A stretch of 64,000 bases of DNA. Source: Mariannaea sp. PMI_226. Its lineage: Eukaryota > Ascomycota > Sordariomycetes > Hypocreales > Nectriaceae. The translations under genes and the position numbers were made by a program. The DNA lies in NCBI GenBank assembly GCA_024336345.1, contig JANFOG010000006.1:992001-1056000 (forward strand), read 5' to 3'. Of the stretch, positions 13,997 to 25,000 are shown piece by piece. How positions within the stretch are numbered: position 1 is the first letter of the stretch; the number at the start of each line of letters is the position of its first letter. The notes beneath the pieces were generated by a model. The model did not search any database. It was not told the DNA's origin and saw only the letters and a program-made list of their open reading frames with translations.

Positions 13997-15742
13997 ATGT
14001 CGTCGTTTTTCACCGTTCCTGGGTCCCAGAAGAAGCGCAAGAGGCCGGCCGCACCCGAACCTCCTAAAAAGAGAGTTGCTGCCTCGAAATCCGCCCAAAA
14101 AGGCTCTTCAAAGGCCACCGGCCCCACCAAAAAACGAGTCGAGCGAGACGAGTCCATCTCTGGGAGTGATTCGGAAGATGACGAGAGTATAGACAATGTG
14201 TCTAATGCCAGTGATGAGGTGAACGAGGATGAGTCCGATGAAGAAGAAGAAACTGCCGCCGAGCGAAGATTACGGCTTGCGGAGCGCTACCTTGAGAACG
14301 TCAAGGAACATGTGGACGAAGCTGGATTCGATGCGGCCGACATTGACAGAGACTTGATCGCCGAGCGACTCCAAGAAGACGTCGCCGAGACTAAGGGACG
14401 AGTATACCGCCAATTGGCCTCCGAATTGGCCTTTGACAATTCCTCCCGCACCCTTTTCCGAAGCAATACCAACACCGTAACCTCCATCGCCGCCTGCGCA
14501 CCTTACTTCTACACCACAACCAAAGACTTGATTCTTCAAAAGTGGAAGACGCAAGACTTGCCTCAAAACCAATACCCTCAAACTACAAAACGGAAACCTA
14601 AGAAGCCCCCGGCGCCCCCAAGGAAACGACCAGAATTGGAGACGTGGCTAAAGGGGAGCACCAGCAAGTCCAAGGACAAGGATTACCAAAGACACACCGG
14701 TCACATCTTGGCTGTGGCCGCCTCGCCAGATGGCAAATATGTTGTCACTGGCGGCTCAGACCGCAAACTCATTATCTACGATGCCGCAACCCTAAAACCA
14801 GTCAAGGTCTTTACGCACCACAGAGACGCCATTACAGGATTGGCTTTTCGAAGAGGAACCAACCAGTTGTACTCTAGCTCCAAAGACCGTACGGTCAAAG
14901 TGTGGAGTTTGGATGAGCTAGCATATGTCGAGACTCTTTTCGGACATCAAGACGAGATTGTCGACATCGACGCGCTTGCTCAGGAGCGCTGTGTGAGCGT
15001 GGGCGCTCGTGACCGAACAGCTCGTCTGTGGAAGGTGGCTGAAGAGACACAGCTCGTCTTCCGCGGCGGCGCCGTTGACAAGAAGACTAGACCTGGTGTT
15101 CATTCGCGGTCGCTCTTGCATGAGGGCAGCATGGACCGTGTCGCAATGATTGATGATGACCTGTTTGTCACCGGCAGCGACAATGGCTCTATTGCGCTAT
15201 GGAGTGTCCAAAAGAAGAAGCCCGTCTATATCGCGCCTCTTGCTCACGGCATTGACCCACCCCTGTCTCCCAACGAGGCTTCGGCAGAGCAGAACCCAGA
15301 CCCGAAGGCTGTTCCGCCCCCGACACCTCGATGGATTACTGCACTCAAGACTATCCCTTATTCGGACGTCATCTTCAGTGGTAGTTGGGACGGCTACATT
15401 CGGGTATGGCGCCTCAGTGAGGACAAACGCAAGATCGAGCTCGTTGGCGTTCTTTCTACCCCTGACGAAGAAGTACAATCGTCTACCGATGATGGTTCGC
15501 GAGGCCCCATCAAAGGCGTTATCAACGATATTGCTCTGTTCGAGCGTGGCGACCGAGGCAGGGACGGACTTTGTGTCGTGGCAGCTGTGGGACAGCAGCA
15601 CCGACTGGGTAGATGGCATTCGAAAACCAAGGGCGTAAGGAACGGAGGTGTGGTATTTGAGATTCCTAGGATACCGCGGCCCGTGGCAAACGGGGCTCAT
15701 GAAGGCGAGGATGAGGAAGAAGAAGAAGAAGAAGAAGATTGA
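13997..15742 (+). CDS. rrp9: U3 snoRNP WD40 protein Rrp9 (U3-55K)
   Basis: Rrp9 binds the U3 snoRNA box B/C motif and is needed for 18S rRNA processing in the nucleolus. Single exon, 581 aa. The N-terminal region (about 1-90) is basic and then acidic, with a Lys/Arg-rich nuclear-signal-like start (QKKRKRP). A helical acidic segment follows (AERRLRLAERYLENVKEHVDEAGFD), then WD40 repeats from about residue 225 onward (GHILAVAASPDGKYVVTGG, DRTVKVWSLDE, DRTARLWKV, SWDGYIRVW). The protein ends in a polyglutamate tail. Order and length fit Rrp9 orthologues. No intron is needed to keep the frame. The divergent neighbour is pre1. Confidence 0.95.
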   Translation: MSSFFTVPGSQKKRKRPAAPEPPKKRVAASKSAQKGSSKATGPTKKRVERDESISGSDSEDDESIDNVSNASDEVNEDESDEEEETAAERRLRLAERYLENVKEHVDEAGFDAADIDRDLIAERLQEDVAETKGRVYRQLASELAFDNSSRTLFRSNTNTVTSIAACAPYFYTTTKDLILQKWKTQDLPQNQYPQTTKRKPKKPPAPPRKRPELETWLKGSTSKSKDKDYQRHTGHILAVAASPDGKYVVTGGSDRKLIIYDAATLKPVKVFTHHRDAITGLAFRRGTNQLYSSSKDRTVKVWSLDELAYVETLFGHQDEIVDIDALAQERCVSVGARDRTARLWKVAEETQLVFRGGAVDKKTRPGVHSRSLLHEGSMDRVAMIDDDLFVTGSDNGSIALWSVQKKKPVYIAPLAHGIDPPLSPNEASAEQNPDPKAVPPPTPRWITALKTIPYSDVIFSGSWDGYIRVWRLSEDKRKIELVGVLSTPDEEVQSSTDDGSRGPIKGVINDIALFERGDRGRDGLCVVAAVGQQHRLGRWHSKTKGVRNGGVVFEIPRIPRPVANGAHEGEDEEEEEEEED

Positions 15743-16381
15743 AAACTTCTAATGTTATATATACACACAAACGAATCAATAGACAACCAAAAGCCGAAAG
15801 CATTTCTTGGGGAGCCGGTGTGAAGGGAAGGGGAAGAGGGGAAAGGGGACGTGGAGTTGCTGGGTATTTCAAACACTCATATCATATTTTATTATCATTC
15901 ATTCACATATGTGAAATGACTTCATCTTTCTTTCAAATCTGCAAACGTGGCGTTCGAACTCGATAGCTTCCTGGTGAACAAGAGCAAGAGCAAGGGCAGA
16001 GACCCAAAAAAAAACTGTTATCTGCCTGTATTCAGTTTATTTGGTTCATGATTTGTTTCTCACTACCATACATGACGCCAGCCAGTTCAGCGCATCCTTG
16101 TACGTGAACTCATACAGCATTGTTGTTCCCTCTGGTTGATTATCTAGTTTATTTACACCTTTACCATGCATGCTATGATCCCAAACGCTTGAAGCATAAA
16201 AAAAGGAAGAAATGCGATGTCGTCAAAAAAGTGCGTTCTTTTTGCCCTCCCCGCTCTAGGGCTCCGTTGTTCCGAGGATGATTTCGTCAAAACCACATCA
16301 AGGTTTCAAACTGACAAGAATGCTGGACCGCGCTCTCAGAGCATCTGATCGTTCACACAAAGGACTCCATAGCCTCCATTC
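15743..16381. other. Convergent 3' flanks of rrp9 and ulp2
   Basis: AT-rich sequence between two convergent stop codons, presumably the two 3' UTRs and polyadenylation signals. No coding frame is supported. Confidence 0.6.
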
Positions 16382-19300
16382 TCAAATTTCTCCAGGATGA
16401 AGGTGGTCGACACCATCATATTGAGACCCATCGTTAGAAGGCTTGTCCGTCTCAATTGAAGGCAGAACCTCGGGCTGAAGCTTGGATGCTCGTGGCCGAC
16501 TCGGCGGTGTCTCAACAAGAGAAACTCCTTCTATAGACTCCGACCTGAGTCTCTTAACGCCTCGTGAGGTTGGACTTAGTTCGGGTGACGAGCTCGGTAG
16601 CTCCTGAACAAACTTAGGCTGAAGACGGGTGACAAATCTGTCTTTGGCGGCGTTGCGGGTTGATGATTCAGTTGTCAAGTCAACTGGGATTGGTGAGGCT
16701 CCTTCTGGCGAAGTTCGAGCCGAGTGGAAAAATGGGGTTTTCGAATCCAGGCTCGAATCATCCCCCAAAGGGAGAACAAACTTGGAGTCTTGGTCCCCTA
16801 ACGGAGCGTCAGATGCCTCTTGTTTCGTCGGAGAGGAACTTGGCTTAGGCTCAGCCGGCGTACTGAATACCCGCTCAAGGGCTGCCACAGCAGGGCTCCT
16901 GATACTGTTGCTCAATGGACTTGTAACGCCTCTGGTGGGCGTGGGCGCCTCTGAATTGCGTGCTGACGGCGCTCGTGGCGACGAATGACTTGGTAGTGAG
17001 GTAGCCTTGGCCAATCTTTTTTGTTTCTTCCGTTCCTCCCTCTTCGATTCCTCGCCGGCCTGGTAGTCTTTCTGCAAGGTTAGAATGAGATTCCGGACCT
17101 TGGTTCGTATTCGGGATGCATCAATATTCCACCCGACGTCTTCCTTTTGTAGCATTCTACGAACCGCTTCATCTGGGTCTTTGAGAAACTCTTCCATGTA
17201 TCCGAGGAGAAAAGCACCACAATCGCAAGAATTGTCCTGAGCAGGTATATGCTTCGCCGTCATACCCGGGGGGAGAGTGAGCAGCTCAACATCCTTTTTG
17301 TGTTTCGCTTCCTCAGCAAGGTAGCTCTTCAACACTTTGCAGGTATTCGAGTGCGGGCTACCTAGCGAATCAAGGGTGATGATTCTAGGTTCGTCCAGAA
17401 GGAACTTTTGGATGCCTCCAGTTGAAGTGCCTTTGTTGCTCTTGGTAGTCGACTTACTGTTGAGAGGTGCTTGAGAGGGAGACCCAAGAGTTCCGTTAGT
17501 CGTTTGGCCCGTTTGGCCCCTGTCTGCCGTCGATGGGTCATTTTCTAGTGAGGTGGCATTTGTGCCGTCCTGGTCGGCCGTCTTTGCCTTACCCTCCGTG
17601 GAAGATTGCTCCAAGTCGATTGTGTCTGTTTCACTCTGCCCAGTTGTCCCAGGCAAGAGCTTTGGAGCGTTATATATGATGGCTAGATACCAGTGCAGAC
17701 TCTCATTGATCGGAACCACAATGTATTTGTAAGAAAACAAATTAATCTTGGCCGTCCACTTCGCGACGCCCCTGTAGTTGATATTGGACCCTCCAGACTT
17801 GATGGTTGGGAAGAAGAAGGTGTTAAAGAAATGAACTTTTCGGAGGGTCTCTGGGCTTTTTGTTTCTAGTTCCGCTTGCAGATATCGCATATAAAAGTTG
17901 ATCAGGTTGTCATTCAGAAATTCTCCTTCATCAAGCCGAGCGACATCGGTCTTGTCAACCGATTCCCTATTCTTACCATATGCTGGAAATTCCAATGACA
18001 TACGCCAATTTTTGTCCCAACTTGGATTATGCGTCGTCCAGCGATATGGGGATGGGTCATTGAACTGGTATGCTGGGGATAACCTTCGGCTTCGCCGCGT
18101 CTCAATTCTCCGGTCACGATTCGTAGGAGATGCGTTACCAGTCTTTTCCACATTTGGCGGCTTATCATTGGGATGCCCTCGCATCATGTCTTTGAGCTTC
18201 TCCGTGGACGGCCTTCGCTCGGATCTGAGACGGACTTCAAGAGATGCCGTACCCCGGGGACTGTCCTCAACTGCATGCGATGAACTGACAGGAGACATCA
18301 AGTCTCTGTTACCTGAGTGATCAAACTTTTGGTATTCATCAAGAGTAACCTGAAACATCTTTTCGAGCTCTGCCCTGTTTTGTGTCAGCTCTGGATGGGA
18401 TTTTACGTATTGTGGTTCGCCAAGGGAAAACATACTCTGGTTTGACAACGAGAAGATCATTTATTCCTGGAATCCAAGAGATAAGTTGCACAGCCTCCTC
18501 AACCGTCTTAAAACGGATTGCCAGTTTTGTCGCTGTAGTGTTCGTAGAGGACCGCCGAATAATGATGATCGGAGAATGAGTCGCATCATGGAATACGCGA
18601 AGGACCTTTGAGAGGTGAATTTCTAACCATGGAATATCTCGAGATACCTCAGCAACGTCATCCAGCAACCTGAGTTTGACCTCGCTGTCTGCTTGCCCTG
18701 GTAAGGGATAGATGTCCTTGCCAGATACAGCGTTGGCAATAGAAACTTCGAACCGAGTCTGCGTTCTGGTGGCGGCTGGCTTCGAAGAAAAGAACCGAGA
18801 ACGCTCAATATCTCCTCGTTGTGGGCGTTTCTGGGAGGTCATACTGGAGAAATTATTGGGTCTTTTTCGTGGGTTGGCGGTGTTACTAGCCAGCTCATCC
18901 TCGGAGTCCTCGTCCTGCTTCCCTAAGCGCCTCGCTGGCCTAGTACGAGTATGGACAAACTTTGCTGCGTTTGATCGTGATGGGGATAGAAGATCAGAAA
19001 CCACGTTCGCTGGTGGTGGGTCATCTGGATAATTCTCACACAGAATATCGGGGCTCGTCGCAACAGACGGGGCGTAACCAGGGGATAAGCGATCGACGGA
19101 GGCGTATCGTGCATCCGTTGGGTTACGAGACTTGCGTTGACGGGTAACGGTCTTTCCTGGCTGAGCGACTCGGAACTCTGGCACATTGATAGTGGAGACT
19201 TTTCCAGTACTATGAGAACCAGTAATCTCCAAGATATCGCCCTGAGAGCCGTCCTGAGTCAAATCGTGGATTTCGGGACTTTGTTTCTCTTGCGATGGGG

Positions 19301-20065
19301 CTTTGCGATTGGAAAGGCGTTCGTAATGGAAGACATCTTCGATAGTATCGTTGTGCGGCTTCAGTTTCTTTTTGGTAAACCATCTTGAGGCATGACGTTG
19401 TTGAAGCTCGCGTGAGTCTTCGTCTACTTTCTGCCGCTTAGCTGCAGGTTCGGAAGCAGTAGGATTGAAGGGGTTGTGCCGGTGCTCTTGAGAAATCGAT
19501 TGCAACGAAGGGCCAAGCGAACTTTTCGGAGTCTGACTACTATTCAGCTTTTTCTGAGCCTATGTTAGTTGCGGGCGGTCTTTGTAGCAGGAGTCGGGTG
19601 GTTGACTGACTAGACGACTCGCCATTGTGCCTTTCGGAGCGCTCCAACAAGGGTTAGCGAAGAAGACGACGGTAAGGCGAAGTCGTGAAGCCTACCCATA
19701 ATCCGGGAAAGAGTTGGCGTCGGAGCGGTATCGCGCAATTGGGCTACAGAACGGAAATGTCAGCGTGCTGCGTGAAGGCAAATCCTTGGATGCATGAAGA
19801 TATTGGCACACACTCCCATGAAAGCCTCTTCCTCCTCTTGTCCGTCGAAACCGGAGGCTGAACGTGTGACTCCAGCTTTTTGCTTGGCGAGCTCGTCGAT
19901 CGGGTGTGGTGTGGGCAAGAGACCGTTCAAAAACCCGTCGCTGCGCAGAGCGGATCAGGCTGTGGCCGGCTATCGGCCTAACGTCGAAATGGCGCCAAGA
20001 GCGGCCGGTAGAGGATTAGATGGTAAGCTGTAACAGCGTGTGGAAGACGGAGTCGTTGGAGGCAT
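16382..20065 (-). CDS. ulp2: Ulp2/Smt4-type SUMO protease (C48 cysteine peptidase)
   Basis: Removes SUMO, especially chains, from nuclear proteins. The secure core is 19553-18436 joined to 18374-16382 by a 61-nt intron (GTATGT, branch GCTGAC, ends AACAG). The peptidase domain keeps the triad: His in SLHWYLAII (about 17694), Asp in IITLDSLG, and Cys in NSCDCGAF (about 17220), with Gln in AQDN. Long Ser/Pro-rich, probably disordered flanks fit Ulp2 rather than Ulp1. The 5' end is inferred: exons 20065-19983, 19940-19810, 19743-19696 and 19630-19611 join in frame (about 1130 aa in total), but intron 1 would be only 42 nt and intron 2 uses a weak GTGCCA donor. Alternative starts are the ATGs at 19699 or 19625 (about 1041 aa from the latter). 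Identity is sure; the N-terminus is not. Confidence 0.87.
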
Positions 20066-20870
20066 GCCAGACTAATCCTGGACGAGTCGGAAGTTTGAGG
20101 GATCACGGGCAGAGTTGTTGGAAGTTTGGAGTTCTACTGCCGTTTGGCATGCCTGGGAGTTCAAAAAGTAGTGACTAGGGATGATGGTTGGATAGGTGGG
20201 TAGTGGGGGAGGTCAGCCTCTAAATTTTAGTGGAGAACAGGGTCTCCAGTTATCGATTATTGGTGGGCTAGGTGCCTAGCCAAACTGCCTCTGCAGATAC
20301 CGTACCCAAGGTACGTATAGTAGGCAGCTATTGTGCAGCCTCGCAGGGTCCAACGGGTACTGTAATTATAGGAGCGTGGAAGTGATGTGGTGGCCCTTGT
20401 TTGACAAGCTGGCTACTTGATTATTTAAGAATTAATAAATCCCGGACACTACATATTTGATGAAAAAGAAAAAAAAACAATTACGATATACCCAGGTACG
20501 CGATATTCAGGTGTGAAATTTGGGAATTCAGTTCAAAAGAACAAGAGAAGTAATGAGAGGTTACACAACCGGGAGATAATAAATACTACATATGCAAACC
20601 TGGGCTGCTCTGCTAGTAGGTCGGTACTTACAGTAGGTAGCTACGTACCTTTTGAGACTACCTCATACCTTAACCTGCACTCCGCCAGCGCAACGCAGAC
20701 ACTGTGACCTCTCTACTGAACTGCAGCGCGTGCTCGCCAAATGGTGGACGTGTCCAAATACCTATACACAATCTCTCCTCTGCTAGCTCAAGATCTCACC
20801 CATTAACCTCCTCTCCTCCATCTGTCAAACCCGCCCGATGCTATCGAATTCAGTCCTTTAGTCGCCCAAT
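20066..20870. promoter_or_regulatory. Divergent promoter region of ulp2 and spc3
   Basis: The bases between the two divergent genes contain GGTACGTA-type palindromes and poly-A stretches near 20465-20480. There is a pyrimidine-rich leader just before spc3 (about 20780-20870). No further gene is supported. Confidence 0.45.
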
Positions 20871-21766
20871 ATGTACAACTCCCTAACCCGTATCCAAAAT
20901 ACTTTTGGATTTTTCACCACGGTCGCCTTTGTCGTTGCTGGCCTCATCGCAGCTACCGATCTGATCACCCCGCGTGCGCCGTCGACCGGACTCATCGCAC
21001 CAACGAATATCCAAGTGTAATTCTTCCCCAGCCGAGTGCGCCAAAAGAGAGAACCAAGACACCATTTCCCTATGCCAAAAAAAGAAGCTTCAATTGGAAA
21101 TCCACATCCATCATCCTGTCCCTGTTCACCTCTCGCTGACAGATGTGTGTCTACTTTATAGTGTCAAGGGTCGACCTCACTACTACAGCTCCAAGAAGGA
21201 AGAGTACGCCATTATCAAGTTCTCCCTCGACGCCGACCTATCCTCTCTCTTCACATGGAACACCAAACAGCTTTTTGTTTACGTGACGGCTGAGTGGCCC
21301 GGACCTGCCAATGACACGAATGAAGCTGTTATCTGGGACTCGATCATCACCAACCCCAGCGCCGACCACCTACAGAACATTGGCCCCGTTGCCATGAAGA
21401 AGCTCAAACGCAGTGCTGAGGGCAAATCCATTGATCCTAGCCGGTATGTAGTATTGATTCGATGCCATTAATGCGAGTAATGCTGACCATCACATTCCAA
21501 GTGGACTTCTGAAGCTCCGAAACCAGAAGCCCAAGTACCAAATCACCCACCCTAGCAGCAAGATTGCCGAGACCAAGGATGTCGTTCTCAAGCTTCACTA
21601 CAACGTCCAGCCATGGGTCGGTCTTCTGACCTGGAACCAAGATCGAGATATTGGCCTGTGGAAGAAGCTAGCAGGTGGTGTCAGCGAGAACTTCTCGCTT
21701 CCCAGCCTGAAGAGCAAGAACAAGGGCAAAGATTCTCAGACGAAGAAGAAGGTCCAGCAGAAATGA
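20871..21766 (+). CDS. spc3: Signal peptidase complex subunit 3 (Spc3/SPC22-23)
   Basis: An essential subunit of the ER signal peptidase that cleaves signal peptides with Sec11. Exons 20871-21016, 21162-21443 and 21502-21766 give 230 aa. Intron 1 (145 nt) starts GTAATT and ends TTATAG; intron 2 (58 nt) starts GTATGT, has a GCTGAC branch and ends CCAAG. The single N-terminal membrane segment is about residues 12-31, so the rest is lumenal. SPC22 hallmarks are visible: the short N-terminus MYNSLTRIQNTF, then ADLSSLFTWNTKQLFVYV, a glycosylation sequon NDT, and KLHYNVQPWVG. A longer Lys-rich tail ends at the stop. This tail is typical of filamentous fungi rather than yeast. Confidence 0.94.
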
Positions 21767-22070
21767 TCTAGCTCGCAGACGAGCAGTGGGGAGGGCAGAA
21801 AATATAAAATGTAATAGCATGCACAGGCGTTTCATGGATTGGCTATTGAGAGTTATCTTGTTTCTACAATGGCAAACGATTCTTCGGTAGCATTGATACG
21901 GTTCTTTGTGACTTAATCATAAAACTTGTCGGACTAATAGTCTAAATCCCAATACTCCAACAAGTTCTATCCCGAACAGCCATCTACGCCTCCATTTTGT
22001 AAACTGACAGGCGTCACATATGTCCTATCCACTACTCAAAACCAGCGTTAGGCCAGGCTCAGAAAAATGC
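21767..22070. other. Convergent 3' flanks of spc3 and xrn1
   Basis: About 300 bases between convergent stop codons; AT-rich 3' UTR sequence with no coding frame. Confidence 0.6.
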
Positions 22071-25000
22071 CTAATCCTGTCCTGTGTTACCTGTGCCGGC
22101 ATTGCCACCTCCATTGTTTCCTCGTCCCCGATGAGGACCCCCTCGTCCTCGTCCACCCCGACCGCGCCCGCGGCCCCTACCGCGTTGCTGATCAAGGCTA
22201 GCAGGAGGAGGAACAGCACCATACTTTCTCTGGTCTTGACCTTGGCTGTCAACGGCATCGGGAGCAGGAGATCCATGAGCAGGTGATGAGTGATGGCTAC
22301 CTCGACCGCGTCCGCGTCCTCCGTGACCTCCTCCTCGGTTGCTAGCGTTGGCACTGTCGGCGGCATTACGATACACTAGAGTGCTGTGCACTAGATTAGG
22401 AGCGCCCCCACGGCCTCCATTCCCATTACCTCGTCCACGCGGTGACTGCGTACCATTCAGAGCACCTCGCCAGCCTCCGCGTAGCGGAGGGGGAGCTGCA
22501 GCATCCTTATACTGTGGTATGCCCACATTGGTAGAAACAGGTCCGGTAGCCACGTTTCGACGCTGTTGAGACCTGCTAGTTGTAGAAATGACCTGCTTCT
22601 GGGTGGTGTTCAACACAGACGATGATGCGACAGTTTGGCCGCGGAACATAGGAGCTCTCTCTCCAAGAGTAGTTCCACTCATGAAGGCTGTGTCCCAGAC
22701 AACATCTAGGAGAAGCGCAGTGGGTGTACGACTGATGCCCACTACGGTGCCACGAGTCGCAATGGGGACCTTTCCGGCATCTGAAATGTATGTTACCCGG
22801 TCACCTAACGCAAAGCTCTGGTTGCCAAGTACCATCTCCGCATCTGAGGGTTTCAGGAGGGCTGAACGCGGCACGCCGCGAAGCTTCTTGATATCAATAT
22901 CCTGTGACGCTTGGTGAACTTGCTCTGCGACTGTGGCGAGAGCATTGACAACTTCGGAATCAAGTTGCTCAGCTTCAAGAGGCACTCTTTCAAACTTGCT
23001 CGTTTCTTGACTCTTGAGCCAGGCCACAACCTCTTTGACTTTGCTGGCAGCCAAAGCAGAGTCGTTCCACAGATCTGTCTCATACACATCGCTCTTCTGT
23101 GGCTCCCTCTGAATAGCGGCAAAAAAGTCAGGGAACGCAATCATGTAGTCAGCAATCAGCTTAACTGCGGCTCCACTAAATTCCCATCCAGTTTGCGACT
23201 TTCTCGAATAGCCCAGAACTTTGAGCTTACGTCCTTCGAACTTGAGATTAAGCCCGAGGTTGAGCTTGAGACCAGCCGAAGTGATGATTTGATAGGATGA
23301 GGTTATTTTGCTTAGGACAAGAGGGTGAATACCAAGTTGCTTGGCCACCGCAAATGAAGGCGTATACGAGTTAAATCGTTCAGCTCGGTGAAGGATTTGT
23401 TTGGCGAACTCGGTTTCCTTGGCTTTGAGCATCGATACCACTATCTCAGCTTTGTTCTTGTCATGGCCAGTGACCTCGAGGGGGCGGCCATAAGCGTATT
23501 CGCCAAGGAAAAAGGCACGGGTGCCTTGGGGAAACTCTTCCTCGATAGGTAGAGCTGCCTTCTCAATGAATCGTACATCTTCATTGATGACTTCATCAAC
23601 CAGGCTCTGGGCGGCATATGTGCTCCTGACACTTGGATTTTCTGCGTACTCCTTGATCAGAGCGCCCTCCTCCGTCTTCATGAGACCCTTGAGCATATGC
23701 ACAACAACCAGGCATTCCACTTGCCCTATCGTGATGCCCATTCGCTTAGCATGCCAGTTCTCAAGATACTCGGCCTCCTTGGCAAAGTCGGCGGCCTCCC
23801 TGTTGTTATGGTCTTTAGTGATGATGTCTTTACCATTCTCTGCGAGTTCATAAGTGAACAGCTCGTCCTGCACTTTGATAACCTTGGCCTCCTGGAGGAA
23901 AGGATAGCCAACAAAGCAGCGCTGACCCAATTTTGCTTTCCATGTCTCAGTTTTAGACCGACTCTCAGTCTGGGTTAGAGTGACAACAACGCTGGGGTTT
24001 CGGCTGTCGGTCTGGAAGACGTTGATTCCATAGCCTTCGACTAATTGCGCGGTGTACGGAAGAGTGTGCAATGAGGGGAAACCAGCCAAAGCCGAAACGT
24101 TCAAAAGTGCGCCGTTGGTCAGGCCTGACAGAAACTGGAGGCCTTGCACATCGGGGAGGTCAAATATGTTTTCAATACAACGGCAGTTTAGGATCTCCGG
24201 GAAGATACCAGGGAGGGGAGATGGGTATGTGAAGTTGACTTCAGGGGAATAAGTGAACTTGAGGGGAACTCCAAAGCCGTTTCGGCCCTTCTCAGCATCT
24301 GTGAGAAGGTCATCCTTAGTCTGCATGGCAGGCAGGAGTCGTTTTTCGTCAATGAAGGGAATCTTGACCACCGCCTCCCAATCCTGCTTCTTGCCGTTCA
24401 TATCCAACTCAAAGTCTCGGGGGTAAAAATCGATGATTGGAGAGCTTGGATCTGTCATGAGTTCGTGATATGCTGTTGGCACAATCTTTTTACTTCGATC
24501 TGGCAAAACTCCCATGAGCTGCTGATATGGTTTGAAGGGTTGGCCTAGTTCGAAGTTCATATCTGCACCTACGCCCTTAATAACATCTGTGACTTGTCAG
24601 CTGTAATATTCATAGATGAAGACAAGATACCCGGCACTGACCTGAGATGAGAGGGGCATAATGGTATTGATAAAACCAAGGCCAAGACGCAATTCCACGG
24701 TAATAGTAGAACAACACCCACTGCAAACCCTGAACGTAGTTCTCACAGAGCATCGTGAGTTCTCTGTCATATTTCTCTGGAGCCCATTCCTCGAATTTTT
24801 GGAGGTAATACTTCGTCTTCCAACCCAAGTATTTCTGCTGGTACAGTTCTTCGTACTTCTTCTGAGCATCCTCGGCTGTCACGTCGACAACCATGGCCTT
24901 GTCGTACGTCCTCATCACTCGGTAAGCGGCCAAATTGCCTTCCTCATCATCATCGTCGTCGTCGTCCTCGTCGTCGTTCCCAATCTTAGGAGGGAATTCG

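Noticed and set aside
15940..15975. GTTCGAACTC resembling a tRNA T-loop
   Set aside because: No cloverleaf partner sequences upstream; lies in the 3' flank of rrp9.
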